6,896 nt of DNA from positions 1 through 6,896 of the forward strand of contig CAXBID010000204.1 of the NCBI GenBank assembly GCA_963975495.1. The letters run 5' to 3'. Made by a program: the position numbers and the translations under genes. Under the pieces are notes generated by a model. That model was not told the origin of the DNA and did not search any database. It saw nothing but the letters and a program-made list of their open reading frames with translations. Below, piece by piece: positions 1 through 6,737 of the stretch; the first letter of the stretch is position 1, and each line of letters starts with the position of its first letter. The stretch comes from CAXBID01 sp963975495 (GTDB taxonomy: Bacteria > Bacteroidota > Bacteroidia > Flavobacteriales > Flavobacteriaceae).

Positions 1-1
1 T

Positions 2-250
2 GCGGCACAAGGAAAACCCATCATTATTACTGAGACGGGATGGCCAAGTCAAGGCGGCGGTCTCAAAGGTGCTGTTGCTGCAGAAGATGCCGCTATGAAG
101 TATTTTATAGATACCGTTCGCTGGACCAAAGAGAATGAGATCCCTGTATTTTATTTTTCATCTTTTGATGAGTCTTGGAAAACTGGAGATGAAGGTGATG
201 TTGGTGCTTATTGGGGACTTTGGGATAAGCATGAGAACTTAAAGTTTTAA
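2..250 (+). CDS. GH17 family beta-1,3-glucanase, C-terminal 82 residues (5' end outside window)
   Basis: This is the 3' end of a glycoside hydrolase family 17 gene, read in frame from base 2 to a TAA at 248-250. The fragment contains ITETGWPS, the family motif carrying the nucleophilic glutamate, and then FYFSSFDESWK and GDVGAYWGLWDK. The same blocks occur in the two complete GH17 domains downstream, so family membership is secure. GH17 enzymes are retaining hydrolases or transglycosylases acting on beta-1,3-glucans such as laminarin. In the variable loops (PSQGGGLKGA, GDVGAYWG) the fragment resembles the free GH17 at 2773-3663 more than the GH17 domain of the fusion. Its N-terminus is missing, so a signal peptide or lipobox cannot be judged. 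It is followed by a 159-bp gap and the symporter-GH17 gene on the same strand, consistent with one locus of tandem paralogues. Confidence 0.93.
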   Translation, partial: AAQGKPIIITETGWPSQGGGLKGAVAAEDAAMKYFIDTVRWTKENEIPVFYFSSFDESWKTGDEGDVGAYWGLWDKHENLKF

Positions 251-264
251 CGGCAAACTAAATA

Positions 265-272
265 TAGATTTG
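265..272 (+). promoter_or_regulatory. Candidate Bacteroidota -7 element (TAnnTTTG)
   Basis: TAGATTTG matches the Bacteroidota -7 consensus TAnnTTTG exactly and lies 137 bases upstream of the symporter-GH17 start codon at 410. No convincing TTG-type -33 element is visible at the expected distance. The gene could also be read through from the upstream GH17 gene, since I see no strong terminator in 251-409. The rest of this 159-bp gap is plain A/T-rich sequence ending in an A/T-rich leader just before the ATG. Confidence 0.3.
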
Positions 273-409
273 TTGCAGTGGGTTTAAATAAATTAAATTT
301 TCAATTTTGGATTGAGAACACATCGATTATATAAAAATGTGGCTGTACGATTTTTAACTAAGCTGTCTCCAAAATCATAAAACAAGTGTCAATTAACTAA
401 TACTAACTT

Positions 410-2770
410 ATGTCATTAACAAAGACCGCATTAAAAAACAAAGTTCCCTTAGGGCAAAAAGTCGCTTTTGGAGTTGGTATGTTTGCCAACCAAATGTTTC
501 CTGCTATTCTGGGTATATTTATGGTTGTTTTGGTAGAAGATTTGGGTTTTCCAGGCTGGATGTGGGCTCTTGTTTATTTTTTCCCAAGAATATTTGATGC
601 TATCACAGATCCAATAATGGGTTATATTTCAGATAACACAAAATCAAAATGGGGTCGAAGAAGGAAATATGTTTTAATTGGCGGAATAATGATGGGTATT
701 GCCTACATATTCATGTGGCAACTTTTTAAGGAAAACTCTTTACAATTCAATTTCTGGTATTTCTTCTTATGGTCTATTGTCTTTTATTTAGGCCTTACCA
801 TTTTTAGCGTTCCTTATGTAGCCATGGGTTATGAGATGAGCGATGATTTTCATGAGCGCACCAATATCATGGCTATAGCTCAGTGGATTGGGCAATGGGC
901 TTGGGTAATTGCACCGTGGTTTTGGGTCATTATGTATGATCCAGAGTGGTTCCCATCTGCAGAAATAGCTGTGAGACAATTGGCAATATGGGTTGCTATA
1001 CCCTGTGCCATTTGTGCAATGGTTCCAGCTATATTCATAAATAGTAAATCTACTATAAACGAAAACTATGCGCCGTTAAATTTGGCAAATATAGGTGGCA
1101 GTTTAAAAAAAATATTTGTTGATAGTTTTGCTGAAGCGTTTAAGATTAAGGAGTTTAGAAAATTATGTGCGGCTACGTTTTTAGTTTTTAATGCGTTTAA
1201 TACCGTTGCAGCGCTTACTTTTTTTGTCATTGTATATAAACTGTTTAATGGAGATGCTGCCGCTAGTGGTATCTGGGTTTCCTTATTTGGGAGCTTGGGT
1301 GCATTGGGTACCACATTTATAGTAATACCAATTGTCGCTTGGATGTCTAAGGTTATGGGAAAGAAAAAAGCGTTTTTGTTATCTCAAGGAATTTCGGTTA
1401 TAGGATACCTTATGCTATGGTTTCTTTTTGTACCAGGTAAACCCTGGTTGTATATTATTGCACTACCATTCTTTTCCTTCGGAATTGGTAGCTTATTTAC
1501 CATAATGATGTCAATGACTGCCGACGTAATTGATATTGATGAATTAAACTCTGGTTTGCGTAGAGAAGGGATTTTTGGCGCTATTTATTGGTGGATGGTT
1601 AAGGTTGGTTTCGCCATTGCTGGCGCACTAAGCGGCCTTATTATTGCTATTGTTGGGTTTAACCCAGACCTTGCTACTACAGAACAACAATCTGCTGTTG
1701 ATGGGCTATTCGCCTTCTTTTGTTTTTTTCCTATGGCAGGCACACTTGTTGCCATGTATGTGATGCGTAATTATGATGTTACCGAAGAACGGGCTATCGA
1801 AATACGGGCTGAAATTGATAAGCGTAAACTAGATACTACGCCAAAGCTTACATCATATTACCAAACTCACAAGCTCTTAACTTTTAAGAATATCGCTTTA
1901 AATAAGGGTTTACGAACAGATATTGATTTTGTTTCAAAAACAGAGGATGAAGTAAAACAACTTTTTTTTAAGTCTTTAAACAAAGGAATTTATGGCTTAT
2001 GCTTTAGTCCGTATTTAGAAGGGCAGAAAATTGGTGACACATTATCAAAAGGGCAAATACAAAAACGGATGGACGTTATTGCGCCTTACATCAAATGGGC
2101 TCGCTCATTTTCTTGTACAGACGGTAATGAGTTTATCCCTAAAGTGGCACATGAAAAAGGCCTAAAGACCATGACTGGGGCATGGATTGATGGCGATAAA
2201 GCTAAAAATGAAAAAGAGATTAGCACATTAATTAATTTGGCACAAAATGGTTACGTTGATATTGCTGTGGTTGGCAACGAAGTTTTGCTACGTAATGAAT
2301 TGACCGAGCAAGAAATGTTGAACTATATTAATAGAGTAAAACAGGCCTTACCGGATACCCCGGTTGGTTATGTGGATGCTTACTATCAATTTCACGAACG
2401 GCCAAAGCTAGTAGAAGCATGTGATGTTGTTTTAGCTAATTGTTATCCGTTTTGGGAAGGATGTCATATAGACCAAGCCTCCATTTATTTAAGGCAAATG
2501 TATGCTGTTGCTAAAAATGCTGCTAATGGCAAACCGGTAATTATTACAGAAACAGGTTGGCCAAATAAAGGAAATAATAATAGTGATGCTGAACCTACTC
2601 AAGTGAATGCGATGAAATATTTTATAAATGCAAATAATTGGTCCCAGCAGGAAAAAATAGAAATGTTCTATTTCACATCGTTTGATGAGTCCTGGAAAGT
2701 ACGTCATGAAGGTAATGTTGGACAACGATGGGGAATATGGGATAAAGATGAAAACTTAAAATACAATTAA
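410..2770 (+). CDS. GPH-family sugar:cation symporter fused to a C-terminal GH17 beta-1,3-glucanase domain
   Basis: The 786-residue product has two parts. Residues 1-455 form a complete glycoside-pentoside-hexuronide:cation symporter (MelB-like, MFS superfamily) with about 12 hydrophobic helices. DAITDP at 63-68 supplies the helix-2 aspartate pair (Asp63, Asp67) that binds the coupling cation in MelB. GRRRK at 82-86 is the basic loop between helices 2 and 3. DVIDIDELNSGLRREG at 372-387 is the GPH loop signature. After a charged linker of roughly 455-500, residues 500-786 form a full GH17 barrel, with VGNEV (acid/base Glu624) and ITETGWP (nucleophile Glu714). Twelve helices place both ends in the cytoplasm, so the hydrolase should sit at the inner face; this topology is inferred. 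There is no methionine between Met452 and Met554, so an intact GH17 domain cannot start separately from an ATG. The likely role is import plus immediate cleavage of beta-1,3-gluco-oligosaccharides. The stop is 2 bp before the next GH17 gene. Confidence 0.93.
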   Translation: MSLTKTALKNKVPLGQKVAFGVGMFANQMFPAILGIFMVVLVEDLGFPGWMWALVYFFPRIFDAITDPIMGYISDNTKSKWGRRRKYVLIGGIMMGIAYIFMWQLFKENSLQFNFWYFFLWSIVFYLGLTIFSVPYVAMGYEMSDDFHERTNIMAIAQWIGQWAWVIAPWFWVIMYDPEWFPSAEIAVRQLAIWVAIPCAICAMVPAIFINSKSTINENYAPLNLANIGGSLKKIFVDSFAEAFKIKEFRKLCAATFLVFNAFNTVAALTFFVIVYKLFNGDAAASGIWVSLFGSLGALGTTFIVIPIVAWMSKVMGKKKAFLLSQGISVIGYLMLWFLFVPGKPWLYIIALPFFSFGIGSLFTIMMSMTADVIDIDELNSGLRREGIFGAIYWWMVKVGFAIAGALSGLIIAIVGFNPDLATTEQQSAVDGLFAFFCFFPMAGTLVAMYVMRNYDVTEERAIEIRAEIDKRKLDTTPKLTSYYQTHKLLTFKNIALNKGLRTDIDFVSKTEDEVKQLFFKSLNKGIYGLCFSPYLEGQKIGDTLSKGQIQKRMDVIAPYIKWARSFSCTDGNEFIPKVAHEKGLKTMTGAWIDGDKAKNEKEISTLINLAQNGYVDIAVVGNEVLLRNELTEQEMLNYINRVKQALPDTPVGYVDAYYQFHERPKLVEACDVVLANCYPFWEGCHIDQASIYLRQMYAVAKNAANGKPVIITETGWPNKGNNNSDAEPTQVNAMKYFINANNWSQQEKIEMFYFTSFDESWKVRHEGNVGQRWGIWDKDENLKYN

Positions 2771-2772
2771 CT

Positions 2773-3663
2773 ATGTCGTACAGAGCAGATAAAATTAGAT
2801 CATTAGCGGGTTTGAACCTAGAAGATAAAACCCCAAAGGGTTTACAAAACTTATTTAAGAGGGTATTAAAAAGCGGTATGCATGGGCTGTGTTTTAGCCC
2901 CTATGAAGAAGGCCAGGAACCTGGTCAACAAATTACCGAGAAGCAGATAAGAAGACGAATGAAAATTATAAAACCATACACCAAATGGATTCGTTCTTTT
3001 TCATGTACTGATGGTAATGAAGCCATTCCGCGCATTGCAAAAGAATTTGGAATTAAAACACTTGTTGGTGCTTGGTTGGGAGATGATCCAGAAATCAATA
3101 AAAGAGAAATTGCAGGACTTATAAAGTTGGCAAAAGAAGGATTTGTTGATATTGCAGCGGTTGGAAACGAAGTGATGTATAGAAAAGACTTAACAGAGGA
3201 CGAACTTTTGGCTTTTATGCATGAAGTTAAAGCAGCCATTCCAGATATTCCTATGGGTTACGTAGATGCCTATTATGAATTTAGTCATAGACCGAGAATT
3301 ACGGAAGCTTGCGATGTTATTTTAGCTAATTGTTATCCGTATTGGGAGGGCTGCAGTCAAGAATATGCTTTGGTTTATATGAGGGATATGTATAATCAGG
3401 CTAGAGATGCAGGAAAAGGAAAAAAAGTGATTATAACCGAAACGGGATGGCCATCTTTTGGAGAAGGGCTTGGAGGCGCTATTCCATCAAATGAAAACGC
3501 TATAAAGTATTTTATAAATGCACAAGTATGGTCCGATGATGATGATATTGAGATGTTCTATTTTTCATCTTTTGATGAATCATGGAAAGTTGGAGCAGAA
3601 GGCGATGTAGGTGCGTATTGGGGGCTTTGGGATAAGGATGAAAATTTAAAGTTAATGCTTTGA
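2773..3663 (+). CDS. Free GH17 family beta-1,3-glucanase, predicted cytoplasmic
   Basis: This 296-residue protein is a single GH17 (beta/alpha)8-barrel. AVGNEV at 129-134 carries the expected acid/base Glu133, and ITETGWPS at 221-228 carries the expected nucleophile Glu223. It aligns along its whole length with residues of about 490-786 of the preceding fusion, sharing blocks such as GLCFSPY, RSFSCTDGNE, GYVDAYY, LANCYP.WEGC and FDESWK. The N-terminus (MSYRADKIRSLAG) is charged and has no hydrophobic segment or lipobox, so the enzyme should remain in the cytoplasm. The ATG lies 2 bases after the TAA of the fusion gene, which suggests translational coupling in one operon. The substrate is inferred to be short laminarin oligosaccharides delivered by the symporter. 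Transglycosylation instead of hydrolysis is possible, because GH17 contains both activities. Confidence 0.93.
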   Translation: MSYRADKIRSLAGLNLEDKTPKGLQNLFKRVLKSGMHGLCFSPYEEGQEPGQQITEKQIRRRMKIIKPYTKWIRSFSCTDGNEAIPRIAKEFGIKTLVGAWLGDDPEINKREIAGLIKLAKEGFVDIAAVGNEVMYRKDLTEDELLAFMHEVKAAIPDIPMGYVDAYYEFSHRPRITEACDVILANCYPYWEGCSQEYALVYMRDMYNQARDAGKGKKVIITETGWPSFGEGLGGAIPSNENAIKYFINAQVWSDDDDIEMFYFSSFDESWKVGAEGDVGAYWGLWDKDENLKLML

Positions 3664-3746
3664 TTTAAAAGACATAAGTATCAAATAATCAGTTTTTTGT
3701 AATCTAATTATATACTAAACGTTAAAAGGCCGCTATACATGTTAAA

Positions 3747-3774
3747 ACATTACCACAACATTACCACAACATTA
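3747..3774 (+). repeat. Direct tandem repeat, 2.5 units of 11 bp
   Basis: The unit ACATTACCACA occurs perfectly at 3747-3757 and 3758-3768 and is followed by a partial ACATTA at 3769-3774. The 11-bp period is close to one helical turn, so repeated sites would face the same side of the DNA, as expected for cooperative regulator binding. It lies about 255-280 bp upstream of the secreted protein gene. A regulatory function is inference only. Confidence 0.6.
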
Positions 3775-3854
3775 AACTATAATGAGCAATTAACCAACAC
3801 TTTAAATCAGTTGAAACTCATTAAAACACCGACAAACAACAAATAATGACGTTG

Positions 3855-3873
3855 TATTGTCAAAAAAACAATA
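3855..3873. repeat. Short inverted repeat TATTGT-N7-ACAATA
   Basis: TATTGT (3855-3860) and ACAATA (3868-3873) form a perfect 6-bp inverted repeat around an A-rich 7-base spacer. It is not followed by a T tract on the plus strand, so it is a poor terminator. Its place upstream of a possible weak promoter would suit a dimeric regulator site. In A/T-rich DNA this could be chance. Confidence 0.3.
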
Positions 3874-4028
3874 GTAAGTAGCTTTTTTTGATTTGTATGC
3901 TTTTTGTTTGGGTATTCTTTATGTATTTCGCAAAATTTTATGGGTAAATTTATGAACATGGAAATATTGAACAATTTTATCAAATGCTTATTTCCTTTTT
4001 TTATTAATTAACTTAAATAATTATTATT

Positions 4029-5636
4029 ATGAAAAAAATTACTTTATTTATTTTCCTTTTGGCTGTTTCATTAGGATATTCACAAGATCCAGCTACTGGA
4101 CCTACTGACCCTCCTGCAAGAGATGCAGTTGACGTGGTTTCAATGTATAACGGTATTGCTACCCCCGTAGCTCCTGAATATACCAATGAGCCTGGTGTAA
4201 CTTTTGATAGTTTTGGAGGAACGACTATAGTTGGAAATACTACTCTAGGTGACGGTAATAATGTGTTTAAATATACAAATCACTTATTTTCAGGTATCGG
4301 AGGCGGAAGCTATGACGTGAGCGCAATGACGATGCTACATGTTGATGTTTATTCTCCAGACTTTACAAATTTTAGAATTAAACTTGAAGCTGTAAACGGC
4401 ACTAATGTTGAGTTAGATGTTCCTGTTGGCGCACCAACCCAAAGTGTATGGAATTCATACGATATAGATTTAAGTGCTTATGCTGCAGTTGATTTAGCCA
4501 ATTTAAAATGGATTGTTCCAGTAACTAATGCTGGCTCGGGAGTAACTATGTATCTTGATAATGTTTATTTTTGGAGAACTCCTGTAGATCCTGCAACTGA
4601 TGCAACTTTAAGTGATTTACAAGTTGAGGGAGCAACCATCAATGGATTTAGTTCTGGTACAACTTCATATACATATCAGGTGCCTTCCGGAACAACTGTT
4701 GTACCTCAAATTACTTTAGCAACTCCAACTAATGTAGCTGCTTCTGCTGTAATAACGCAAGCGTCTGGTATTCCTGGAACTGCTACTGTAGTTGTTACAG
4801 CCACAAATGGGACAGATATGGAAACATATACAGTGTCTATTGAAGAAGTTGGACCTGCAACAGCAGCCCCGACACCTCCTAATAGAGCCTCTGCTGATGT
4901 GCTTTCTGTTTATAGCGATGCATATACTGATATTACTATTGATGATTTTGATTTTGGTTTGTGTGGGGCATCTCCTGCAGTTACAGAAGTAACGATTGCA
5001 GGTAACTTAACGCAAAATTATCTTGGAACAGGTTGCCAAGGTATAGATATTCAGAATAATAGAATAGATGCATCAGCATTCACAAATCTTCACTTTGATT
5101 TTTATACGGATGAGACTAACTTAGTAGGTAAAGTTTTTAACATAAAATTAGTTGATTGGGCAGGTAATCCTACTGAAGCTGGATCAACTGGTTTAGAAGT
5201 TAATTTTAATGATGGCTCTGGACTAATTGGGGGATCTTGGGTTTCAGTGGATGTCAATATTACTGCTACAGGTCCAATGGTTTCAGGTAACTTAACAAGA
5301 AGTGATATAGCTCAAATACATATTACTTCTAATTTGTCTAATGCTTGGTATGATAATTTATATTTATATAAAGGCACGCCTTTAAGTACAGACGATTTTG
5401 ATACACAATCATTTAGTCTTTACCCTAACCCAACACAAGATAGTTGGAATGTAAAATCTAAAAGTGAAAACATAACATCAATTAGAGTATTCGATATTTT
5501 AGGAAAAAGTGTACTATCATTATCACCTAACGCTAAAGAAGCTACTATAGATGGATCCAGTTTAAAATCTGGATTATATTTTGCTCAGGTAAAAACGGCA
5601 CAAGGTATTAGTAGCCTAAAGCTAGTTAAACAATAG
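4029..5636 (+). CDS. Secreted T9SS-sorted protein with duplicated beta-sandwich modules, putative surface glycan-binding protein
   Basis: The 535-residue product starts with a signal peptide (MKKITLFIFLLAVSLGYS, cleavage near 18/19). Four regions follow. Module A (about 28-184) and module C (about 282-450) share the pattern PPxR.A.DV.S.Y near the start, a central A.T.LH.D.Y strand, and a closing YLDN.YFW / YDNLYLY strand before a Pro, so they are copies of one beta-sandwich fold. Between them, about 187-273 resembles a cadherin-like beta-sandwich domain (DATLSDLQVEG... METYTVSIE). Residues of about 455-535 are a type A T9SS sorting tail (FSLYPNPTQDSW, RVFDILGKSV, LKSGLYFAQV, LKLVKQ). Related modules accompany secreted glycoside hydrolases in Flavobacteriia, but no catalytic domain is present here, so carbohydrate binding at the cell surface is inferred. 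Cys312 and Cys336 occur only in module C and could pair. The gene has its own leader and is closed by a strong terminator. Confidence 0.85.
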   Translation: MKKITLFIFLLAVSLGYSQDPATGPTDPPARDAVDVVSMYNGIATPVAPEYTNEPGVTFDSFGGTTIVGNTTLGDGNNVFKYTNHLFSGIGGGSYDVSAMTMLHVDVYSPDFTNFRIKLEAVNGTNVELDVPVGAPTQSVWNSYDIDLSAYAAVDLANLKWIVPVTNAGSGVTMYLDNVYFWRTPVDPATDATLSDLQVEGATINGFSSGTTSYTYQVPSGTTVVPQITLATPTNVAASAVITQASGIPGTATVVVTATNGTDMETYTVSIEEVGPATAAPTPPNRASADVLSVYSDAYTDITIDDFDFGLCGASPAVTEVTIAGNLTQNYLGTGCQGIDIQNNRIDASAFTNLHFDFYTDETNLVGKVFNIKLVDWAGNPTEAGSTGLEVNFNDGSGLIGGSWVSVDVNITATGPMVSGNLTRSDIAQIHITSNLSNAWYDNLYLYKGTPLSTDDFDTQSFSLYPNPTQDSWNVKSKSENITSIRVFDILGKSVLSLSPNAKEATIDGSSLKSGLYFAQVKTAQGISSLKLVKQ

Positions 5637-5663
5637 TTTATTAGAAAGTTAAGAAGTTTGTTG

Positions 5664-5697
5664 AAAGCGTGTGATTTTAAATCACACGCTTTTTTTG
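5664..5697 (+). terminator. Rho-independent terminator after the secreted protein gene
   Basis: AAAGCGTGTGATTT (5664-5677) pairs perfectly with AAATCACACGCTTT (5679-5692), followed by a run of seven T ending at 5696. It sits 27 bases after the TAG of the upstream gene and ends that transcription unit, which implies that the following LysE-type gene has its own promoter. Confidence 0.93.
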
Positions 5698-5732
5698 TTT
5701 CAAAGCTGCTTACATAAGTTTATATTATTTCT

Positions 5733-5740
5733 TTACTTTG
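5733..5740 (+). promoter_or_regulatory. Candidate -7 element for the LysE-family gene
   Basis: TTACTTTG differs at one position from the Bacteroidota consensus TAnnTTTG. It lies between the upstream terminator and the ATG at 5761, the only place where a promoter for this gene can fit. No clear -33 TTG is seen. The implied untranslated leader is short. Confidence 0.35.
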
Positions 5741-5760
5741 TAAAAAACCCTCACATATTT

Positions 5761-6438
5761 ATGTTTGATGATGTTTTAGCGGCCATTCCTTTCGGAATTA
5801 TCTTAGCATTTACCATTGGCCCCGTATTTTTTGTTCTATTAGAAACGAGCGCAACTAAAGGCTTTAAAAGTGCTTTAATATTTGATAGTGGCGTTATGCT
5901 TGCTGACATTCTTTTTATTCTTGTAGCTTTTTACAGTACAAATAAATTATTAGAAAAAATTAAAGACGATCCAAATTTTTTGGTTTTTGGTGGGTTTTTA
6001 TTAGTTACTTATGGTATTATTTCATTTATTAAAACATCAAAATCGTTTAGAAACATTGTTAGGGAATATCATAAAATTGAAATCAAGAAAGGTTATGGTA
6101 AACTCTTCTTAAAAGGATTTTTACTCAACTTTATAAATATTGGTGTGCTATTGGGTTGGGTTGCTTTTATTGTATTGGCGAATTCCTTAACCGAATCTAA
6201 AAATGGGGTTGTCGTTTTTTTAAGCACTATTTTAATTGTATATTTCTTAGTGGACTTAATTAAAATTGTAGTTGCTAAAAAGCTAAGAAACAAGCTAACA
6301 CCGCGCCTTATTTTCAAAACAAAAAAAATAATTGCTCTAGTAATCTTAGGCTTTGGGGTTTTGCTTTTAGTGCAAGGTTTTTTTCCAAAGGAAAAAGAAC
6401 TTATCAAAGAGAAGTTAGAACAAAGGTTAACCCTGTAA
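5761..6438 (+). CDS. LysE/RhtB-family six-helix membrane exporter
   Basis: The 225-residue protein has about six hydrophobic helices (roughly 9-29, 37-60, 67-91, 118-141, 149-172, 185-206). Its first helix contains FTIGPVFFVLLE followed by TSATKGFKSAL, the N-terminal signature of LysE-type amino acid/metabolite exporters. The family exports amino acids or related small molecules across the inner membrane; the substrate cannot be told from sequence. The ATG at 5761 was chosen over an upstream GTG at 5671. The GTG would lie inside the terminator stem and would add a 30-residue extension absent from the family's usual length (about 200-230). The gene follows a strong terminator and shares no evident function with the glucan genes. 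The C-terminus is highly charged (KEKELIKEKLEQR). No good terminator follows it. Confidence 0.85.
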   Translation: MFDDVLAAIPFGIILAFTIGPVFFVLLETSATKGFKSALIFDSGVMLADILFILVAFYSTNKLLEKIKDDPNFLVFGGFLLVTYGIISFIKTSKSFRNIVREYHKIEIKKGYGKLFLKGFLLNFINIGVLLGWVAFIVLANSLTESKNGVVVFLSTILIVYFLVDLIKIVVAKKLRNKLTPRLIFKTKKIIALVILGFGVLLLVQGFFPKEKELIKEKLEQRLTL

Positions 6439-6440
6439 AA

Positions 6441-6518
6441 TAAAAGCTCTCAAGAAAAACTGAAAGCCTTTTTGAGCTGTCCAGCGGATTCGAGAAACAA
6501 ACTTATAGAAGGTTTTGC
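6441..6518 (-). pseudogene. Decayed 3' half of a tRNA-Cys gene with its terminator
   Basis: This segment matches the intact tRNA-Cys region 353 bases further on. Positions 6441-6493 align without gaps to 6794-6846 with 39 of 53 bases identical, including an exact 11-base T-arm block (AGCGGATTCGA). After a 5-base insertion, 6506-6518 match the anticodon loop and stem exactly (TAGAAGGTTTTGC, 13 bases). Read on the minus strand it runs from the anticodon GCA through the variable and T arms to the acceptor and terminator hairpin. The D arm and 5' acceptor strand are missing and the T stem no longer pairs, so it cannot be functional. Confidence 0.7.
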
Positions 6519-6626
6519 TTCCCTTTAATTAATTTTTTATAAAAATTTATATTGTTGTCCGATTAAAAATAATTCATTTAAAGAAAATCTTTGCGAACAC
6601 AGAAAAAGAGGGGCTTGCTTTTTACG

Positions 6627-6644
6627 TCCCGAGAGCTATCGGGA
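6627..6644. repeat. Near-palindrome TCCCGAGAGCTATCGGGA
   Basis: An 18-base palindrome with one mismatched pair (G6633 opposite A6638) inside the MITE-like element. It resembles short CCCGATAGC-type palindromes that I recall as dispersed in Flavobacteriia genomes, but no count was possible here. It could form a hairpin or a protein binding site. Confidence 0.55.
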
Positions 6645-6721
6645 GAAAAATTTTATTTTTAGAAAATCATGAATTTAAAGTTCAATGTTTATCAATTAGT
6701 TACAATTAAGTCTTTTTTCTT

Positions 6722-6737
6722 CCCCGAAATTTCGGGG
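6722..6737. repeat. Perfect 16-bp palindrome CCCCGAAATTTCGGGG
   Basis: A perfect palindrome near the right end of the MITE-like element. It has no long T run directly after it on either strand; the minus strand continues into A-rich sequence. It is therefore not a standard terminator. Together with the palindrome at 6627-6644 it gives the element two internal hairpins. Confidence 0.6.

Larger units (their letters stand above)
3664..4028 (+). other. 365-bp non-coding leader/intergenic region
   Basis: No plausible gene is seen here. The region separates the GH17 operon from the secreted protein gene. It holds an 11-bp tandem repeat (3747-3774), an inverted repeat (3855-3873), and a T-rich stretch around 3881-3908. 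It ends in a very A/T-rich leader immediately before the ATG at 4029, without a Shine-Dalgarno sequence, as is usual for highly expressed Flavobacteriia genes. No exact TAnnTTTG element was found. The best promoter-like reading is a TTG near 3857 followed by TAGCTTTT near 3879, which is weak. The length suggests a regulated promoter with a long 5' untranslated region. Confidence 0.5.

Noticed and set aside
319..341. CACAT / ATGTG inverted repeat upstream of the symporter-GH17 gene
   Set aside because: Only 5 bp with a 13-base spacer in A/T-rich DNA. It is likely chance.
788..1314. Antisense reading frames under the symporter and other genes, and a plus-strand frame at 4792-4992
   Set aside because: They lack recognisable domains or independent start signals, and they overlap strongly supported coding sequence in other frames.
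1770..1920. The symporter-GH17 junction being a missed stop or a frameshift between two genes
   Set aside because: The frame is open and continuous through the junction, the linker reads as ordinary charged soluble sequence, and there is no in-frame ATG where a free GH17 could begin. An assembly error cannot be excluded from sequence alone.
3659..3685. Terminator hairpin (TTTGAT / ATCAAA) at the end of the free GH17 gene
   Set aside because: The stem is only 6 bp, mostly A/T, with a 15-base loop, and the T run comes several bases later. It is too weak to call.
3747..3774. CRISPR-like or satellite array
   Set aside because: There are only 2.5 units of 11 bp with no spacers, which is far from a CRISPR repeat.
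5671..5760. GTG start giving a 30-residue N-terminal extension to the LysE-family protein
   Set aside because: The GTG lies inside the stem of the rho-independent terminator. The extension spans the T tract and promoter zone, and the ATG at 5761 begins directly at the family's normal N-terminus.
6445..6478. Terminator for the LysE-family gene (AGCTC / GAGCT arms)
   Set aside because: The pairing is short with a long loop and no T run follows the right arm. The segment is better explained as the decayed terminator of the tRNA-Cys remnant.
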